Origin: Halieaceae bacterium
GTDB taxonomy: Bacteria; Pseudomonadota; Gammaproteobacteria; Pseudomonadales; Halieaceae
Length of the DNA: 64,000 nt
Reading direction: 5' to 3'
Assembly (NCBI GenBank): GCA_902518075.1
Contig: CABYEX010000005.1
Coordinates: 1-64,000 of the forward strand
Position 1 is the stretch's first letter, and every line of letters starts with the position of its first letter. The position numbers and the translations under genes were made by a program. Under the pieces are notes generated by a model that made no database searches, was not told the origin of the DNA, and was given only the letters and a program-made list of their open reading frames with translations. This document shows, piece by piece, positions 8,320 through 16,802 of this stretch.

Positions 8320-9549
8320 ATGATAGTTCCGAGTGAGAAGAGCGCGCGCATACTGGCCGAGTTGCAGGCCTTTATGTCAGAGCACATCTACCCGAATGAG
8401 GTGGCTCATCAGGAGGCGCTTGCGGGCGCTGATAACCGCTTCGCGTCCATGCCTCTCGTCGAATCTTTAAAGGACAAGGCCCGCAGCGCGGGGCTCTGGA
8501 ATCTCTTTGTGCCACCTGAATACGCCGAGTACAGCGATCATGGCGGCATGAGCTTTCTGGATTACGCGCCGCTGGCTGAAGAAATGGGGCGCGTAATCTG
8601 GTCGCCGGAGGTGTTCAACTGCAATGCGCCAGACACTGGCAATATGGAAGTGCTGATGAAGTTTGGCACGGAAGCGCAGAAGGCCGCTTGGTTACAGCCC
8701 CTGCTGGCCGGTGAGATTCGATCCTCGTACGCCATGACTGAGCCACAGGTTGCCTCCAGTGATGCAACCAACATCCAGCTCGATATCCACCGTGACGGTG
8801 ACGAATGGGTTCTGAATGGCCATAAGTGGTTCATCACCGGTGCGCCCTACGAGCGCTGCAAAATTTTTATCGTCATGGGTAAGAGCGATGCCGAGAACCC
8901 GAACCGACATTTGCAGCAAACCCAGATTCTTGTGCCCAAAGACACGCCGGGTGTAGAGGTGCTACGCCCGCTGACCACGCTTGGCTATGACGATGCACCG
9001 ATTGGGCATGCCGAAGTGACGTTCACTGATGTCCGCGCGCCCGCAGAAAATCTTTTGCTCGGTGAGGGTAGGGGGTTTGAGATCGCACAGAGCCGTCTGG
9101 CCCCCGGCCGGATGCACCATTGCATGCGTCTTATCGGCGCCGGGCAGCGCTGCCTTGAGCTCGCCTGCCAGCGCGTAGAAGACCGGGAAACCTTCGGCAA
9201 AAAACTGAGCCAGCATCAGTCGATTCGCGAGAACATCGCCAAGAGCTATGCTGAGCTGGAAATGGCGCGATTATTGGTTCACAAGACCTGCTGGCACATC
9301 GATCATCACGGCGTAAAGCCCTCAATCGAACTGATCTCGGCCACTAAAATCAGTGTGCCGCTAGTGATTCAGTCGATTATCGACCGCTGCATGCAAATGC
9401 ATGGCGCGGGTGGGCTGACCGAGGATTGGTGTATGGCCGAGCAGTTTAACTATGCGCGCTGGTGTCGTCAGGCTGATGGTCCTGACGAGGTGCACCAAAT
9501 GGCACTCGGCAAACGCATTATTCAGCAGTACGCTGAGGCGTCGAAGTGA
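8320..9549 (+). CDS. Acyl-CoA dehydrogenase family protein (ACAD10/11-like)
   Basis: This 409-residue acyl-CoA dehydrogenase has AMTEPQVASSDATN (the TEP..SSDA signature) and LNGHKWFITGA in the beta-domain, RVEDRETFGKKLSQHQ in the third domain, and a C-terminal HGAGGLTEDW followed by RQADGPDEVH. That last pattern is typical of ACAD10/11-like and FadE-type long-chain enzymes rather than short-chain ones. A strong ribosome site (AGAGGGG) precedes the ATG. It heads a rightward pair with the SnoaL-like gene at 9659. It is transcribed divergently from the ligase operon through the region holding operator sites A1 and A2. Confidence 0.88.
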   Translation: MIVPSEKSARILAELQAFMSEHIYPNEVAHQEALAGADNRFASMPLVESLKDKARSAGLWNLFVPPEYAEYSDHGGMSFLDYAPLAEEMGRVIWSPEVFNCNAPDTGNMEVLMKFGTEAQKAAWLQPLLAGEIRSSYAMTEPQVASSDATNIQLDIHRDGDEWVLNGHKWFITGAPYERCKIFIVMGKSDAENPNRHLQQTQILVPKDTPGVEVLRPLTTLGYDDAPIGHAEVTFTDVRAPAENLLLGEGRGFEIAQSRLAPGRMHHCMRLIGAGQRCLELACQRVEDRETFGKKLSQHQSIRENIAKSYAELEMARLLVHKTCWHIDHHGVKPSIELISATKISVPLVIQSIIDRCMQMHGAGGLTEDWCMAEQFNYARWCRQADGPDEVHQMALGKRIIQQYAEASK

Positions 9550-9658
9550 TCGCGTGATGCTGGCGCGTTGAATTCAAAACCGCTGGCGGTGACTCTGAGT
9601 CATGGATGCGGAATCGCGATAGAGCGATAAAGACAACCTTAGAGAGGGGGGTAGGACG

Positions 9659-10063
9659 ATGACCGATGACGAGAAGATGGCTTTTGTGCAGCAACTCTAT
9701 GCCACAACGGGTGCCGGGGATTTTGATACCGCCGAGACCATGCTGACCGACGATTTTTTCATCATTGAGGCCGAGGGCCTGCCGATGGCAGGGGAGTACC
9801 GCGGCAAGAGAGCGCTGCGCGATTTGTACTCACACGTCTTCGGGACATTGAAGGTTACTGACCTCGAGCCCGAGGGGATGACCGTCGGCGGCGATTATGT
9901 GATCAATGTGATTTCCTTCCGCTTCGAAGAACCCAGTCTTGCCCCCGCGCAACTGGCAGAATTGTTCCGCTTCCGTGACGGTAAAGTGTGCGAGATTCGC
10001 CCCTATTACTTTGACCCCAAGCCCATTGTGGATGCCTGGGCTCACTACAGTAGCGCCGCGTGA
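9659..10063 (+). CDS. SnoaL-like / NTF2-fold protein (island copy 1)
   Basis: A 134-residue protein with the NTF2-like alpha+beta cone fold pattern: a helical N-terminus (YATTGAGDFDTAETMLTDDF), a central GEYRGKRALRDLY segment and C-terminal strands (LFRFRDGKVCEIRPYYFDP). The superfamily includes ketosteroid isomerases, SnoaL cyclases and dehydratases. Here a role as isomerase, hydrolase or dehydratase of a CoA or cyclic intermediate is inferred from context only. A strong purine-rich ribosome site precedes the ATG. An intrinsic terminator follows 20 bases after the stop. Confidence 0.75.
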   Translation: MTDDEKMAFVQQLYATTGAGDFDTAETMLTDDFFIIEAEGLPMAGEYRGKRALRDLYSHVFGTLKVTDLEPEGMTVGGDYVINVISFRFEEPSLAPAQLAELFRFRDGKVCEIRPYYFDPKPIVDAWAHYSSAA

Positions 10064-10083
10064 TTTCACAACCCGCGCAATAA

Positions 10084-10110
10084 AAAAAGCCCCGGTAAGC
10101 GGGGCTTTTT
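10084..10110. terminator. Bidirectional intrinsic terminator
   Basis: The stem GCCCCG/CGGGGC closes over a 5-base loop and is flanked by A-rich and T-rich runs on opposite sides. It can therefore end the SnoaL unit (+) and the convergent Rieske oxygenase operon (-). Confidence 0.9.
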
Positions 10111-10138
10111 GTTTTTGTTGCCAGTAAGCTTGGTCGGT

Positions 10139-11518
10139 TTAACTCAGGTATTTGTCGATGGTCTGATGCAAATGCCGGATTCGGCTTTCCTGATAGCTGG
10201 CGAGAATGACCTTGCCGGTCGCTGAGTTTTTCATACCCTTCTGTACCGCCGGCAGGTTGGCGTCATCCTGATCAAAAACCCCTCCCAGTGAGCCCAGCTC
10301 TTCGTGGGACGCAAAAGGCTGATCTGCAGGGATCACCGTACAGGGGACCGCGGCCGGGCGCTCGCTACCTTTGGGGTAGCGCAGCAGAATGCGCACGTCG
10401 AAGATACAGCTGTCAGGGTCATTTCCATTGGGCAAAAAGCGATAAACGATGTTGCCGCCATAGCCGATCCAGACTTGGAAGTTCGGAAACAGGCTGTAGA
10501 GAATCGCATCCTGAAGCTCGGCCATAGTGGGGTCATCGAATTGCTCCCCGGCCGCTTCCTCAAACATCTCCCGGTTCATCTTCGCCACATACTCTCGCGC
10601 ACTTTGGCCGTCGTTCATCTGGACGCCTTCATCACTGTCCGTAGCCATGCGGCCTGATAGTTTCAAAATATCCCGGGTGATAGTTTCTTCCGAGACACCG
10701 CTCAGGTGTGGGCTGGCCACGCCCATAGGTGTCACCGATCGACTGACGTTGTCTCCCCAGCAGTCGTACTGCGAGTTGGCATCGCCGGTGAAGGTGAGGA
10801 TTTGCTTGTGGGTCTCCACAGTGTGCCAGGACTCCATGAAGGCCTCGGCGCCCACTTTCCAGTTGCAGTTCATCACGCGTTGTACGTGCACACCCGTGAA
10901 GTACTCCTCCAGCGGAAAGCGATTGAAATGGTCTGGCAAGACATCCATGTAGTCTTCGAGCGGCGGTGCATCCTGATCAAAGTTGATGAAGACGAAGCCA
11001 CCCCATGTCGCGACCTTCACCTGTGGCAGACTCATGTCGCGGCCTTCGATGTGCTCGAAGTCCCACTGATTCGGGATGCCTTGGAACTGTCCTTCCAGAT
11101 CCCAAGTGGCGCCGTGGAAGGGGCAGCGGAATTTATCGACAGACCCCGACTCGTCGCGCAAGCATCGCCCGCGATGTCGGCACGAGTTAATGTAGCCTTT
11201 GATCTCGCCCGAGGGTGTCCGGGTGACGATTACACTGCGGTCGATAATCCAGTATACGTGGTGATCACCCGGCTCGGGGATCTCCTCTTCGCGGCAGGCC
11301 ATTTGCCAGACGCGGGGCCACATTTCTTCTTTCTCTTTGTCGAAGAACTCCTGACTGATATACCGCTCGACAGAGAGATCCTCGTCGCCCATATTGGGAT
11401 TATTCTGAATCCGCAGATATTCGGGGACATCGACGGTTTCCAGATCAAGCAGGTCCTGCCAGGTCGTGCCGACGAACCGGCCGCCATCTCCCTGTTGCTT
11501 TTGTTCCGCGTTTGCCAT
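10139..11518 (-). CDS. Aromatic-ring-hydroxylating-type Rieske oxygenase, alpha subunit (459 aa)
   Basis: The terminal oxygenase of a Rieske non-haem iron system. The Rieske 2Fe-2S ligands are C113, H115, C132 and H135 (CRHRG...CPFHG). The mononuclear iron region is NCNWKVGAEAFMESWHTVETH, giving H232 and H237 with a nearby acidic bridge. At 459 residues it is like ring-hydroxylating dioxygenase large subunits, yet no small beta subunit gene is adjacent. An AAAGGA ribosome site precedes the ATG at 11518. It ends the leftward operon DUF35-thiolase-Rieske. It would hydroxylate a ring or side chain using electrons from a ferredoxin, possibly the one at 19233 (inference). Confidence 0.9.
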   Translation of the reverse strand: MANAEQKQQGDGGRFVGTTWQDLLDLETVDVPEYLRIQNNPNMGDEDLSVERYISQEFFDKEKEEMWPRVWQMACREEEIPEPGDHHVYWIIDRSVIVTRTPSGEIKGYINSCRHRGRCLRDESGSVDKFRCPFHGATWDLEGQFQGIPNQWDFEHIEGRDMSLPQVKVATWGGFVFINFDQDAPPLEDYMDVLPDHFNRFPLEEYFTGVHVQRVMNCNWKVGAEAFMESWHTVETHKQILTFTGDANSQYDCWGDNVSRSVTPMGVASPHLSGVSEETITRDILKLSGRMATDSDEGVQMNDGQSAREYVAKMNREMFEEAAGEQFDDPTMAELQDAILYSLFPNFQVWIGYGGNIVYRFLPNGNDPDSCIFDVRILLRYPKGSERPAAVPCTVIPADQPFASHEELGSLGGVFDQDDANLPAVQKGMKNSATGKVILASYQESRIRHLHQTIDKYLS

Positions 11519-11562
11519 GGTTAATCCTTTTTAAATTTCGCTTGAGTTAACGAAACGCGCGC

Positions 11563-12705
11563 TCAGCGCGCGAGAATATTAACGCCACTGATGCCTGGTG
11601 CACCGTACACATGGGTATAGCCAACTTTGGGCTCGTTCGGTACCTGTCGTGCATCCCCATCACCCCGCAGCTGCACACAAATTTCGTGGACCTGTCTGAG
11701 TCCCGACGCGCCAACGGGTTCGCCATTGGCGAGGCAGCCACCATCGGTATTCACGGGCAGCCGGCCGCCGATTTCAGTCACCCCGTCGGCCAGCCATTGT
11801 TCTTGATCGCCGTGATCACAAAAGCCGTTCTCGGCCATGTGCATGATTTCCGCGCCGACCTCAGTATCTTGAAGTTGGGCGACATCGATATCTTCCGGCC
11901 CTACCCCTGCCAGTTCGAATGCGGCCTGCGAGGCGGTCACCGTCGGCGAATCTGCAACTTCTGGCGGTTGAGCAGGACTGAACACCTCGAAACTGCCGTA
12001 GTTTCTGGATCGCACCACCGCGGTTTTCAAATAGACCGGGCGTGGATGAAATTCGTGTGCGATATCGGCCCGGCAGACGATCAGGGCGCAGCCGCCTTCA
12101 GCAGGCGAACAAAACATGTATTTGTTGAGGGGCTCACTGACCATAGGTGCATTGTCAATCTCTTCCCACGACAGTGCCGTCTGGCGCCACGCCGTCGAGG
12201 TCAATGAGCCGTTGCGGAACGCTTTCTCGGCCACGCGGAGTAGTGTCTCTCGTGAGATGCCATGGTCGTGCATGTAGCGCTGAATCTTCATGCCGAAATA
12301 TTGGGTGGTGAGCATCAGGCCGGTTTCGCCGTACCAGTCGTCGAGTCCCCAGTCAGCGGGCTGCGGGTTGAAGGCACCGCGGTCATGTTTGTCGAAGCCG
12401 ACTACCAATCCGACGTCGTATTGGCCACTTTTGATCGCCGAGTAGGCTGCGTTAAGAGAGCTGCCTCCCGTTGCGCAACCGTTTGCCACGTTGGTGAACT
12501 GAAGTCCGGTGAGGCCCAGTAAATTCACCAGCGAGTCGGCATTACCGCTGTCCTGGCTGCCGCCAAAGGCAAATTCCATGCGTTTAAAGTCGGTGCCTGC
12601 GTCAGCAAGTGCTGCCCGGGCCGCGGCCGCACCTTGCTCAAGGCCTGACATAGTGGGGGTTCTGCCAAAGGGGTGCATCCCCAATCCAACAATTGCCACG
12701 TCCAT
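11563..12705 (-). CDS. Thiolase-fold protein, SCP-x/Ltp2-like, possible retro-aldolase
   Basis: This 380-residue protein has a thiolase fold and resembles the lipid-transfer/SCP-x class: NGCATGGSS with Cys77, NTDGGCLANGEPVGASG, and a C-terminal HVYGAPGISG. The usual thiolase C-terminal CxG block is absent, and a Tyr (about residue 367) stands in that region, as in Ltp2 steroid side-chain aldolases. It still keeps the N-terminal Cys, so either thiolysis or aldol cleavage is possible. Its ATG overlaps the DUF35 gene's stop (ATGA), and in Ltp2-ChsH2 systems the DUF35 partner is required. It would cleave a C-C bond in a CoA thioester. Confidence 0.82.
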   Translation of the reverse strand: MDVAIVGLGMHPFGRTPTMSGLEQGAAAARAALADAGTDFKRMEFAFGGSQDSGNADSLVNLLGLTGLQFTNVANGCATGGSSLNAAYSAIKSGQYDVGLVVGFDKHDRGAFNPQPADWGLDDWYGETGLMLTTQYFGMKIQRYMHDHGISRETLLRVAEKAFRNGSLTSTAWRQTALSWEEIDNAPMVSEPLNKYMFCSPAEGGCALIVCRADIAHEFHPRPVYLKTAVVRSRNYGSFEVFSPAQPPEVADSPTVTASQAAFELAGVGPEDIDVAQLQDTEVGAEIMHMAENGFCDHGDQEQWLADGVTEIGGRLPVNTDGGCLANGEPVGASGLRQVHEICVQLRGDGDARQVPNEPKVGYTHVYGAPGISGVNILAR

Positions 12706-13139
12706 CAGTGTTGCTCCTCTGCCGCGCAGAACTGGAAGGTCAACAGGTTAGTACCCTCCTCATCTTTGCGCACGGTGATCATTTCCATTTTCATCGGCAT
12801 GCCAATGGTGAGTTGCTCCGGCGTATTCTCACGCAGGCGGCTCTCTACTTTCAGGCCACAAGCCAGCTCGATATAGCCTACCCCGTAGGGCGTGAAAGTC
12901 TCTGGTGTCTCGTCGGTATGGTAGGGGGTTTTTGGCATGAACGACTGTATCGTCCAGGTCCACAGCGTGCCTTCGCTGCCAAGATCAGCGACGGCCATGT
13001 TTTGTCCTGAGCAGGCTCGGCAGGCAGATTGGCTGGGAAAGGCGTGCTCTCCGCAGTCTAGGCAGCGGGTGCCGATCAGACTGGGCGTGTCTGCCGGCCA
13101 GCTGAACAGCCCCTCATGGAGTGGTTTGGCGTTGGACAT
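12705..13139 (-). CDS. Zn-ribbon OB-fold protein (DUF35), partner of the thiolase-fold protein
   Basis: A 144-residue DUF35 protein with a rubredoxin-like zinc ribbon (C26-x2-C29 ... C40-x2-C43) followed by an OB-fold domain (GTLWTWTIQSF, YGVGYIELACGLKVESRL). DUF35 proteins bind acyl-CoA and pair with thiolase-fold partners. Its stop codon overlaps the start of the thiolase-like gene by the ATGA arrangement, which points to translational coupling and a 1:1 complex. It is the first gene of the leftward operon starting at the divergent promoter with operator site B. No strong ribosome site is visible before the ATG. Confidence 0.87.
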   Translation of the reverse strand: MSNAKPLHEGLFSWPADTPSLIGTRCLDCGEHAFPSQSACRACSGQNMAVADLGSEGTLWTWTIQSFMPKTPYHTDETPETFTPYGVGYIELACGLKVESRLRENTPEQLTIGMPMKMEMITVRKDEEGTNLLTFQFCAAEEQH

Positions 13140-13244
13140 GGCGGTACCCCGAAGAAATAGTTGCGCACCAGCTTATGAGAGTGCTGAGAGCCGCTCGGGC
13201 TGGCCGCTTTGTAAAAATCAGTCTAGGATACAGCCGATAAAAAA

Positions 13245-13258
13245 AGCAAGCCGGATTG
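13245..13258 (+). promoter_or_regulatory. Operator-like motif, site B (TetR/DUF35 divergent promoter)
   Basis: AGCAAGCCGGATTG is flanked by an A-run on the left and TTTG on the right and fits the island consensus at every fixed position. It lies between the divergent DUF35 and tetR genes, 83 bases before the tetR ATG, where autoregulation by the TetR protein would be expected (inference). Confidence 0.65.
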
Positions 13259-13340
13259 TTTGCCGCGGGCGCCAGACGGGCGAGGTGGCCACTGCGACCC
13301 AGCTGCTCCTGCAGGCAACGCTCATCTCACGGGGATCACC

Positions 13341-14060
13341 ATGACAGCAAGGAAAGCGAGTGGCACATTGGGCAGGTCGGCCAGTGACCGACAAGCCGGT
13401 GCTAAATCCCGCCGTAGCGCAGAGGGACGCGTTGGTGACGGTTGGCAGGCAGAGAAAAGTGCGCTGACACGTCAGGCCATTCTCGAAGCGGCGGTGCGCT
13501 GCTTTGTCGAGCATGGCTACGCCAATACCACGACTGCGATGATCGCTGATGAAGCGAGCGTGTCTCGTGGCGCGATGATGCATCATTTTCCCTCGCGCTC
13601 AGCGGTAATGAACGCCGTGGTGGGTTATTTGCATGTCAGGCGGCTGAACGAATACCGCGCGTTAATGACCGATATCGATTCTCCCGATCAGACACTGACC
13701 CGTGCTGCAATCCGGCTGTCTGTGGAGAACGCCTGGAAGTACGTCAATCTTCCCTCGTTTATTGCTTATCAGGAATTGCTGGGTGCGGCGCGCACGGATC
13801 CGGAACTGGCCGAAGCAGTCGGAGAAGTGGAGCGCGATTTCGAGCGAGAGTTCTTGAGGACGGTGCGCTCGGTTTTTCCGCACTGGAAGCAGGTGAAATC
13901 GCTGCAGGCGGCACACGATCTGGTGCAATTCGTGATGCAGGGTATGGGTGTGGCGCATCGCTCATCCAATCGGGATCAGCGCGCAAAACGGATGATCGAG
14001 ACGGTGACGGACCATCTGGAGCGCATCTATCGCGCTGATACTGGCGATGGTGAACTTTGA
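13341..14060 (+). CDS. TetR/AcrR family transcriptional regulator, probable local regulator of the island
   Basis: A 239-residue TetR-type regulator. A basic N-terminal extension (about 1-40) precedes the helix-turn-helix region 45-90 (LTRQAILEAAVRCFVEHGY, then VSRGAMMHHFPSR). The larger C-terminal domain would bind a ligand, plausibly a CoA thioester or a cyclic intermediate. The ATG at 13341 is chosen because GGGGA lies 5 bases upstream; the frame is open to 13260 but has no better start. It is the first gene of the rightward unit tetR-SDR-SnoaL. A shared operator-like word occurs upstream of it and of four other transcription units, making it the prime candidate regulator. Confidence 0.88.
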   Translation: MTARKASGTLGRSASDRQAGAKSRRSAEGRVGDGWQAEKSALTRQAILEAAVRCFVEHGYANTTTAMIADEASVSRGAMMHHFPSRSAVMNAVVGYLHVRRLNEYRALMTDIDSPDQTLTRAAIRLSVENAWKYVNLPSFIAYQELLGAARTDPELAEAVGEVERDFEREFLRTVRSVFPHWKQVKSLQAAHDLVQFVMQGMGVAHRSSNRDQRAKRMIETVTDHLERIYRADTGDGEL

Positions 14061-14127
14061 GTCAACTGCGGGAGCAGGATTTTTCCGGGCCGGGGATCGC
14101 CGTAAAATGGGTAACTAGGGAGTAAAC

Positions 14128-14892
14128 ATGGGAATGGTAGAGGGCAAGATCTGTCTGGTGACAGGTGGCGCTTCCAATCCGGGACTGGGCCATGCGATAG
14201 CGCACAAGCTGGCCAGCGAGGGTGGGACCGTCATCGTGACCGATGTAGATGGTGAGGGGGCCGCGCGCACCGCAGCAGAAATTCAGGAGGCGGGCGGGCA
14301 AGCCCAGGCCTGGCAGCAGGATGTGACAGACGAGGCGGTGTGGGACAGCACAATGTCCCAGATCCGCGACGAGCATGGGCGATTGGACGCCCTTATTAAC
14401 AATGCGGGTATAGCGATATTGAAAACGTTACCCGAGCTCAGTTTGGCCGATTACAACCGGCAAATGCTGGTCAATATGACCAGTGTTTTTCTCGGCACCC
14501 AGAAAGCGGTGGCGTTGATGCGCGAGACCCGTGTGAAAGGGTCCATCATCAACATGTCATCGGTCGCGGCACTTGTCGGCGTGCCCGCATGCAGCGCTTA
14601 CGCGGCAGCAAAAGGGGGTGTGATCGGCTTTACCAAGACCATTGCCGCCGAGACAGCTGCTGAGGGTATTCGTTGCAATACGATCCACCCCGGGCTGATC
14701 GACACCAATATGCAGCGGCAGTCGTCGGTGGATAACCCCGAGGAGTATGTGAAGCTGAACGCGGCGGTGCCCATGGGATACATGGGCCCGCCCCACACCA
14801 TTGCGGATGCGGCGCTGTTCTTGGTGTCTGATTTATCCACTTACATGACGGGCGCCCAGATGGTGATCGATGGCGGCCTGATCAATCAATAA
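14128..14892 (+). CDS. SDR family oxidoreductase (island copy 2)
   Basis: A classical SDR of 254 residues with all signatures: TGGASNPGLG (12-21), NNAG (91-94), the serine of NMSSV (144/145), Y158 and K162. The insertion of Asn-Pro in the glycine loop is seen in some 3-alpha/7-alpha-hydroxysteroid-type and FabG-like enzymes. GGGAG lies 5-6 bases before the ATG. It follows tetR by 67 bases and precedes a SnoaL-like gene. It likely oxidises a secondary alcohol on a cyclic or acyl-CoA intermediate with NAD(P)+ (inference). Confidence 0.88.
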   Translation: MGMVEGKICLVTGGASNPGLGHAIAHKLASEGGTVIVTDVDGEGAARTAAEIQEAGGQAQAWQQDVTDEAVWDSTMSQIRDEHGRLDALINNAGIAILKTLPELSLADYNRQMLVNMTSVFLGTQKAVALMRETRVKGSIINMSSVAALVGVPACSAYAAAKGGVIGFTKTIAAETAAEGIRCNTIHPGLIDTNMQRQSSVDNPEEYVKLNAAVPMGYMGPPHTIADAALFLVSDLSTYMTGAQMVIDGGLINQ

Positions 14893-14941
14893 TACGGCGC
14901 GAAGCAATTTAATTGCGAGCGCAACAAGGGGAGTACCGACT

Positions 14942-15355
14942 ATGGGTGACCAGCATTTTGAGGACCAACAGGGCATTCGTGCTTTGCTGGAGCGATATTG
15001 TGAGGGCGTGAATCAGCGAGACGCGGAGGTGTGGGGGTCCACGTGGGCTGAGGATGCCGTGTGGGAACTGCCGCACCTCGACATGGAAGGTCTTCAGGGT
15101 CGTGAAACTATTGTAGGTGCATGGCTTGAGGCCATGAAAATGTTTCCTTTCGTGAACATGATGGCGATGCCGGGAGTGATTACCGTCGACGGTGAGCGCG
15201 CCACCATGCGCAGCTATACCGATGAAGTCGCGGTGATGCAGGACGGCACCGAGTTACGGCCCCGGGGTCAGTACGATGATGAGTGCGTCAAGGTCGACGG
15301 CGAGTGGAAGTTCAGCCGCCGCGTCTTCAAGGTATTGCACGGCGAGGAGACTTGA
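14942..15355 (+). CDS. SnoaL-like / NTF2-fold protein (island copy 2)
   Basis: A 137-residue NTF2-like protein with the pattern IRALLERYCEGVNQRDAEVW, TWAEDAVWELP, GRETIVGAWL, MRSYTDE and DECVKVDGEWKF. This is the layout of SnoaL_4-type proteins common in aromatic, steroid and lindane-type catabolic clusters. Some such proteins are dehydratases or isomerases; none of these activities is proved here. A GGGGAG ribosome site lies 8 bases before the ATG. It is the last gene of the tetR unit and ends 9 bases from the stop of the convergent SDR. Confidence 0.77.
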   Translation: MGDQHFEDQQGIRALLERYCEGVNQRDAEVWGSTWAEDAVWELPHLDMEGLQGRETIVGAWLEAMKMFPFVNMMAMPGVITVDGERATMRSYTDEVAVMQDGTELRPRGQYDDECVKVDGEWKFSRRVFKVLHGEET

Positions 15356-15364
15356 TCGGGCGTC

Positions 15365-16147
15365 TCAGACGCCTGGCAGTCCGGCGGTAGAGCCGCCATC
15401 GATGACGATCTCTGAGCCTGTCACAAATCGCGCCTCCTCGGAGGCGAGGTAAATTACCAGCGACACGATTTCTTCCATGCTGCCCAGGCGGCCCATCGGA
15501 GCGATGCCTTCCAGCATCCCTCTTGCGGCAGCGGGATCAGGCGCGCCATCGATAGCGCCTTGAATTAAAGGTGTTTCAATTACGCCGGGGTGAATCGAGT
15601 TGCAGCGGATCCCGGTTTTGGTTTTCGCCAAATGCACGGCAGTGGATTTGGCCAGCAACCGTAGCGCGCCCTTGGTGGTCGAGTAGGTGACATCCCCCGC
15701 TAATGCGAGCATGCCGTTAATTGAACTGTTCAGGATGATGGAACCGCCGCTCCCGTCAGGATTGGCCTTCATCAGTTCGATGCTCGCTTTGATCGCGAGC
15801 ATCATGCCGGTCAGATTAATGTCGACAAGGTTTTTCCAAGCGTCGACTTCGACCGTCTCGATATCGCTATCACCCGCATTGGTACCAGCATTGGAAAACG
15901 TGACGTCCAGCTGTCCATGCTGGTCGCGGATGGCGGCCTTGACTGCTTCCCAGCCCTCAACGTCCTGCACCGCGTGCTGGATAAAGGTTGCGCCGGTATC
16001 GCTTGCGATCTGATTGCCGGCCTCGGTGTTGTTACCGGTAAAGACGACTCTCGCACCTTCAAGGATCATCCCCTGCACAGCCGCCTTGCCGATGCCGTTA
16101 GTGCCGCCGGTGATGAGGGCAACTTTGTTCTGCAACCTGTTACTCAC
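15365..16147 (-). CDS. SDR family oxidoreductase (island copy 3)
   Basis: A classical SDR of 260 residues: TGGTNGIG (13-20), SNAG (85-88, for NNAG), a serine at 141/142 and Y155/K159. The start is GTG at 16147, supported by GGAG about 8 bases upstream. It stands alone on the minus strand, convergent with the SnoaL gene and divergent from the ABM-Rieske pair across a promoter region that holds operator site C. As one of three different SDRs in the island it probably handles its own intermediate. Confidence 0.88.
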   Translation of the reverse strand: MSNRLQNKVALITGGTNGIGKAAVQGMILEGARVVFTGNNTEAGNQIASDTGATFIQHAVQDVEGWEAVKAAIRDQHGQLDVTFSNAGTNAGDSDIETVEVDAWKNLVDINLTGMMLAIKASIELMKANPDGSGGSIILNSSINGMLALAGDVTYSTTKGALRLLAKSTAVHLAKTKTGIRCNSIHPGVIETPLIQGAIDGAPDPAAARGMLEGIAPMGRLGSMEEIVSLVIYLASEEARFVTGSEIVIDGGSTAGLPGV

Positions 16148-16454
16148 TGATGCTCTCCTTCAGCCTGACTCCCTGGGGATGATGGAATGACATGCCTGTT
16201 GGCAATGTTCTCTCACCTATTCTTTGCATTCGACATGGGTTTTGTCCCAGTCAAGGCAGTGGTGACGCCCCGTTCGCTATTTCAATCACGTTATTATTCT
16301 GATCGTGCGATGGCGACCAAGATTAGGTAGGGCGCTGTAAAAAAGCAAGCACGCTTGACTTTTTCTGTGGCGAAACCTAGGTTGGCGGCTGTGCAAAATC
16401 GCCGCAACAGGGGTGCTTCAGCATCGAGTCAGGCGACATACTTTTGGGGTCAAT
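16148..16454. promoter_or_regulatory. Divergent intergenic promoter region with operator site C
   Basis: This 307-base non-coding stretch separates the SDR (-) and the ABM monooxygenase (+). It carries the most symmetrical copy of the island operator at 16344-16357. No RNA gene or credible small reading frame is seen in the rest. Confidence 0.5.
16344..16357 (+). promoter_or_regulatory. Operator-like motif, site C (most symmetrical copy)
   Basis: AGCAAGCACGCTTG contains the perfect inverted repeat CAAGC-AC-GCTTG and is bounded by A6 on the left and a T5 run on the right. It defines the likely palindromic form of the island operator. It lies between the SDR (-) and ABM-Rieske (+) units. Confidence 0.7.
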
Positions 16455-16772
16455 ATGAGCACAGTTAGCGTGATTGTCCGGATTCAGCTCAGTGCAGCGA
16501 GTGCGCCGGCTTATGCAGAAGCGGCCAAGACCGTGGTGGAGGCAACCCGCGAGGAGGCGGGATGCCAGTGGTATGGTATTGCCGTGGACGTCGCCGACCC
16601 TTGTATCGTTTGGGTGTCAGAGCAGTGGGCATCGCAGGCGGACCTGGACGCACACCTCAAGACGCCTCACGTGGCGGCCTTCTTGGAGGCCTGTGCCGCA
16701 CTTGAGATATTGGATATGGAAGTACGTCGCTACGAGGTCAGCTCAGTGGGTGACTTGGTGAGGCCTGAATAG
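16455..16772 (+). CDS. Antibiotic biosynthesis monooxygenase (ABM) family protein
   Basis: A 105-residue dimeric ferredoxin-like-fold protein of the ABM/YgiN family, with VIVRIQLSAASAPAYAEAA, EEAGCQWYGIAVD, WVSEQWASQADLDAHLKTPHV and FLEACAAL. Some members are cofactor-free monooxygenases acting on quinols; many are uncharacterised. The ATG at 16455 is preferred to upstream non-ATG starts because the family begins with this first beta strand. It lies 30 bases before the Rieske oxygenase gene, in the same unit. Confidence 0.78.
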   Translation: MSTVSVIVRIQLSAASAPAYAEAAKTVVEATREEAGCQWYGIAVDVADPCIVWVSEQWASQADLDAHLKTPHVAAFLEACAALEILDMEVRRYEVSSVGDLVRPE

Positions 16773-16802
16773 CGGCAGACTGGAAAATAAGAGAGAGAAA
16801 CG

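Noticed and set aside
10706..11524. A 272-codon open frame on the plus strand opposite the 459-residue Rieske gene
   Set aside because: It is antisense to a gene with intact Rieske ligands and has no recognisable motif.
16344..16357. Naming the operator as a KstR2 site
   Set aside because: The arms are similar (CAAG/CTTG), but the spacing differs from the actinobacterial motif and the host is probably not an actinobacterium.
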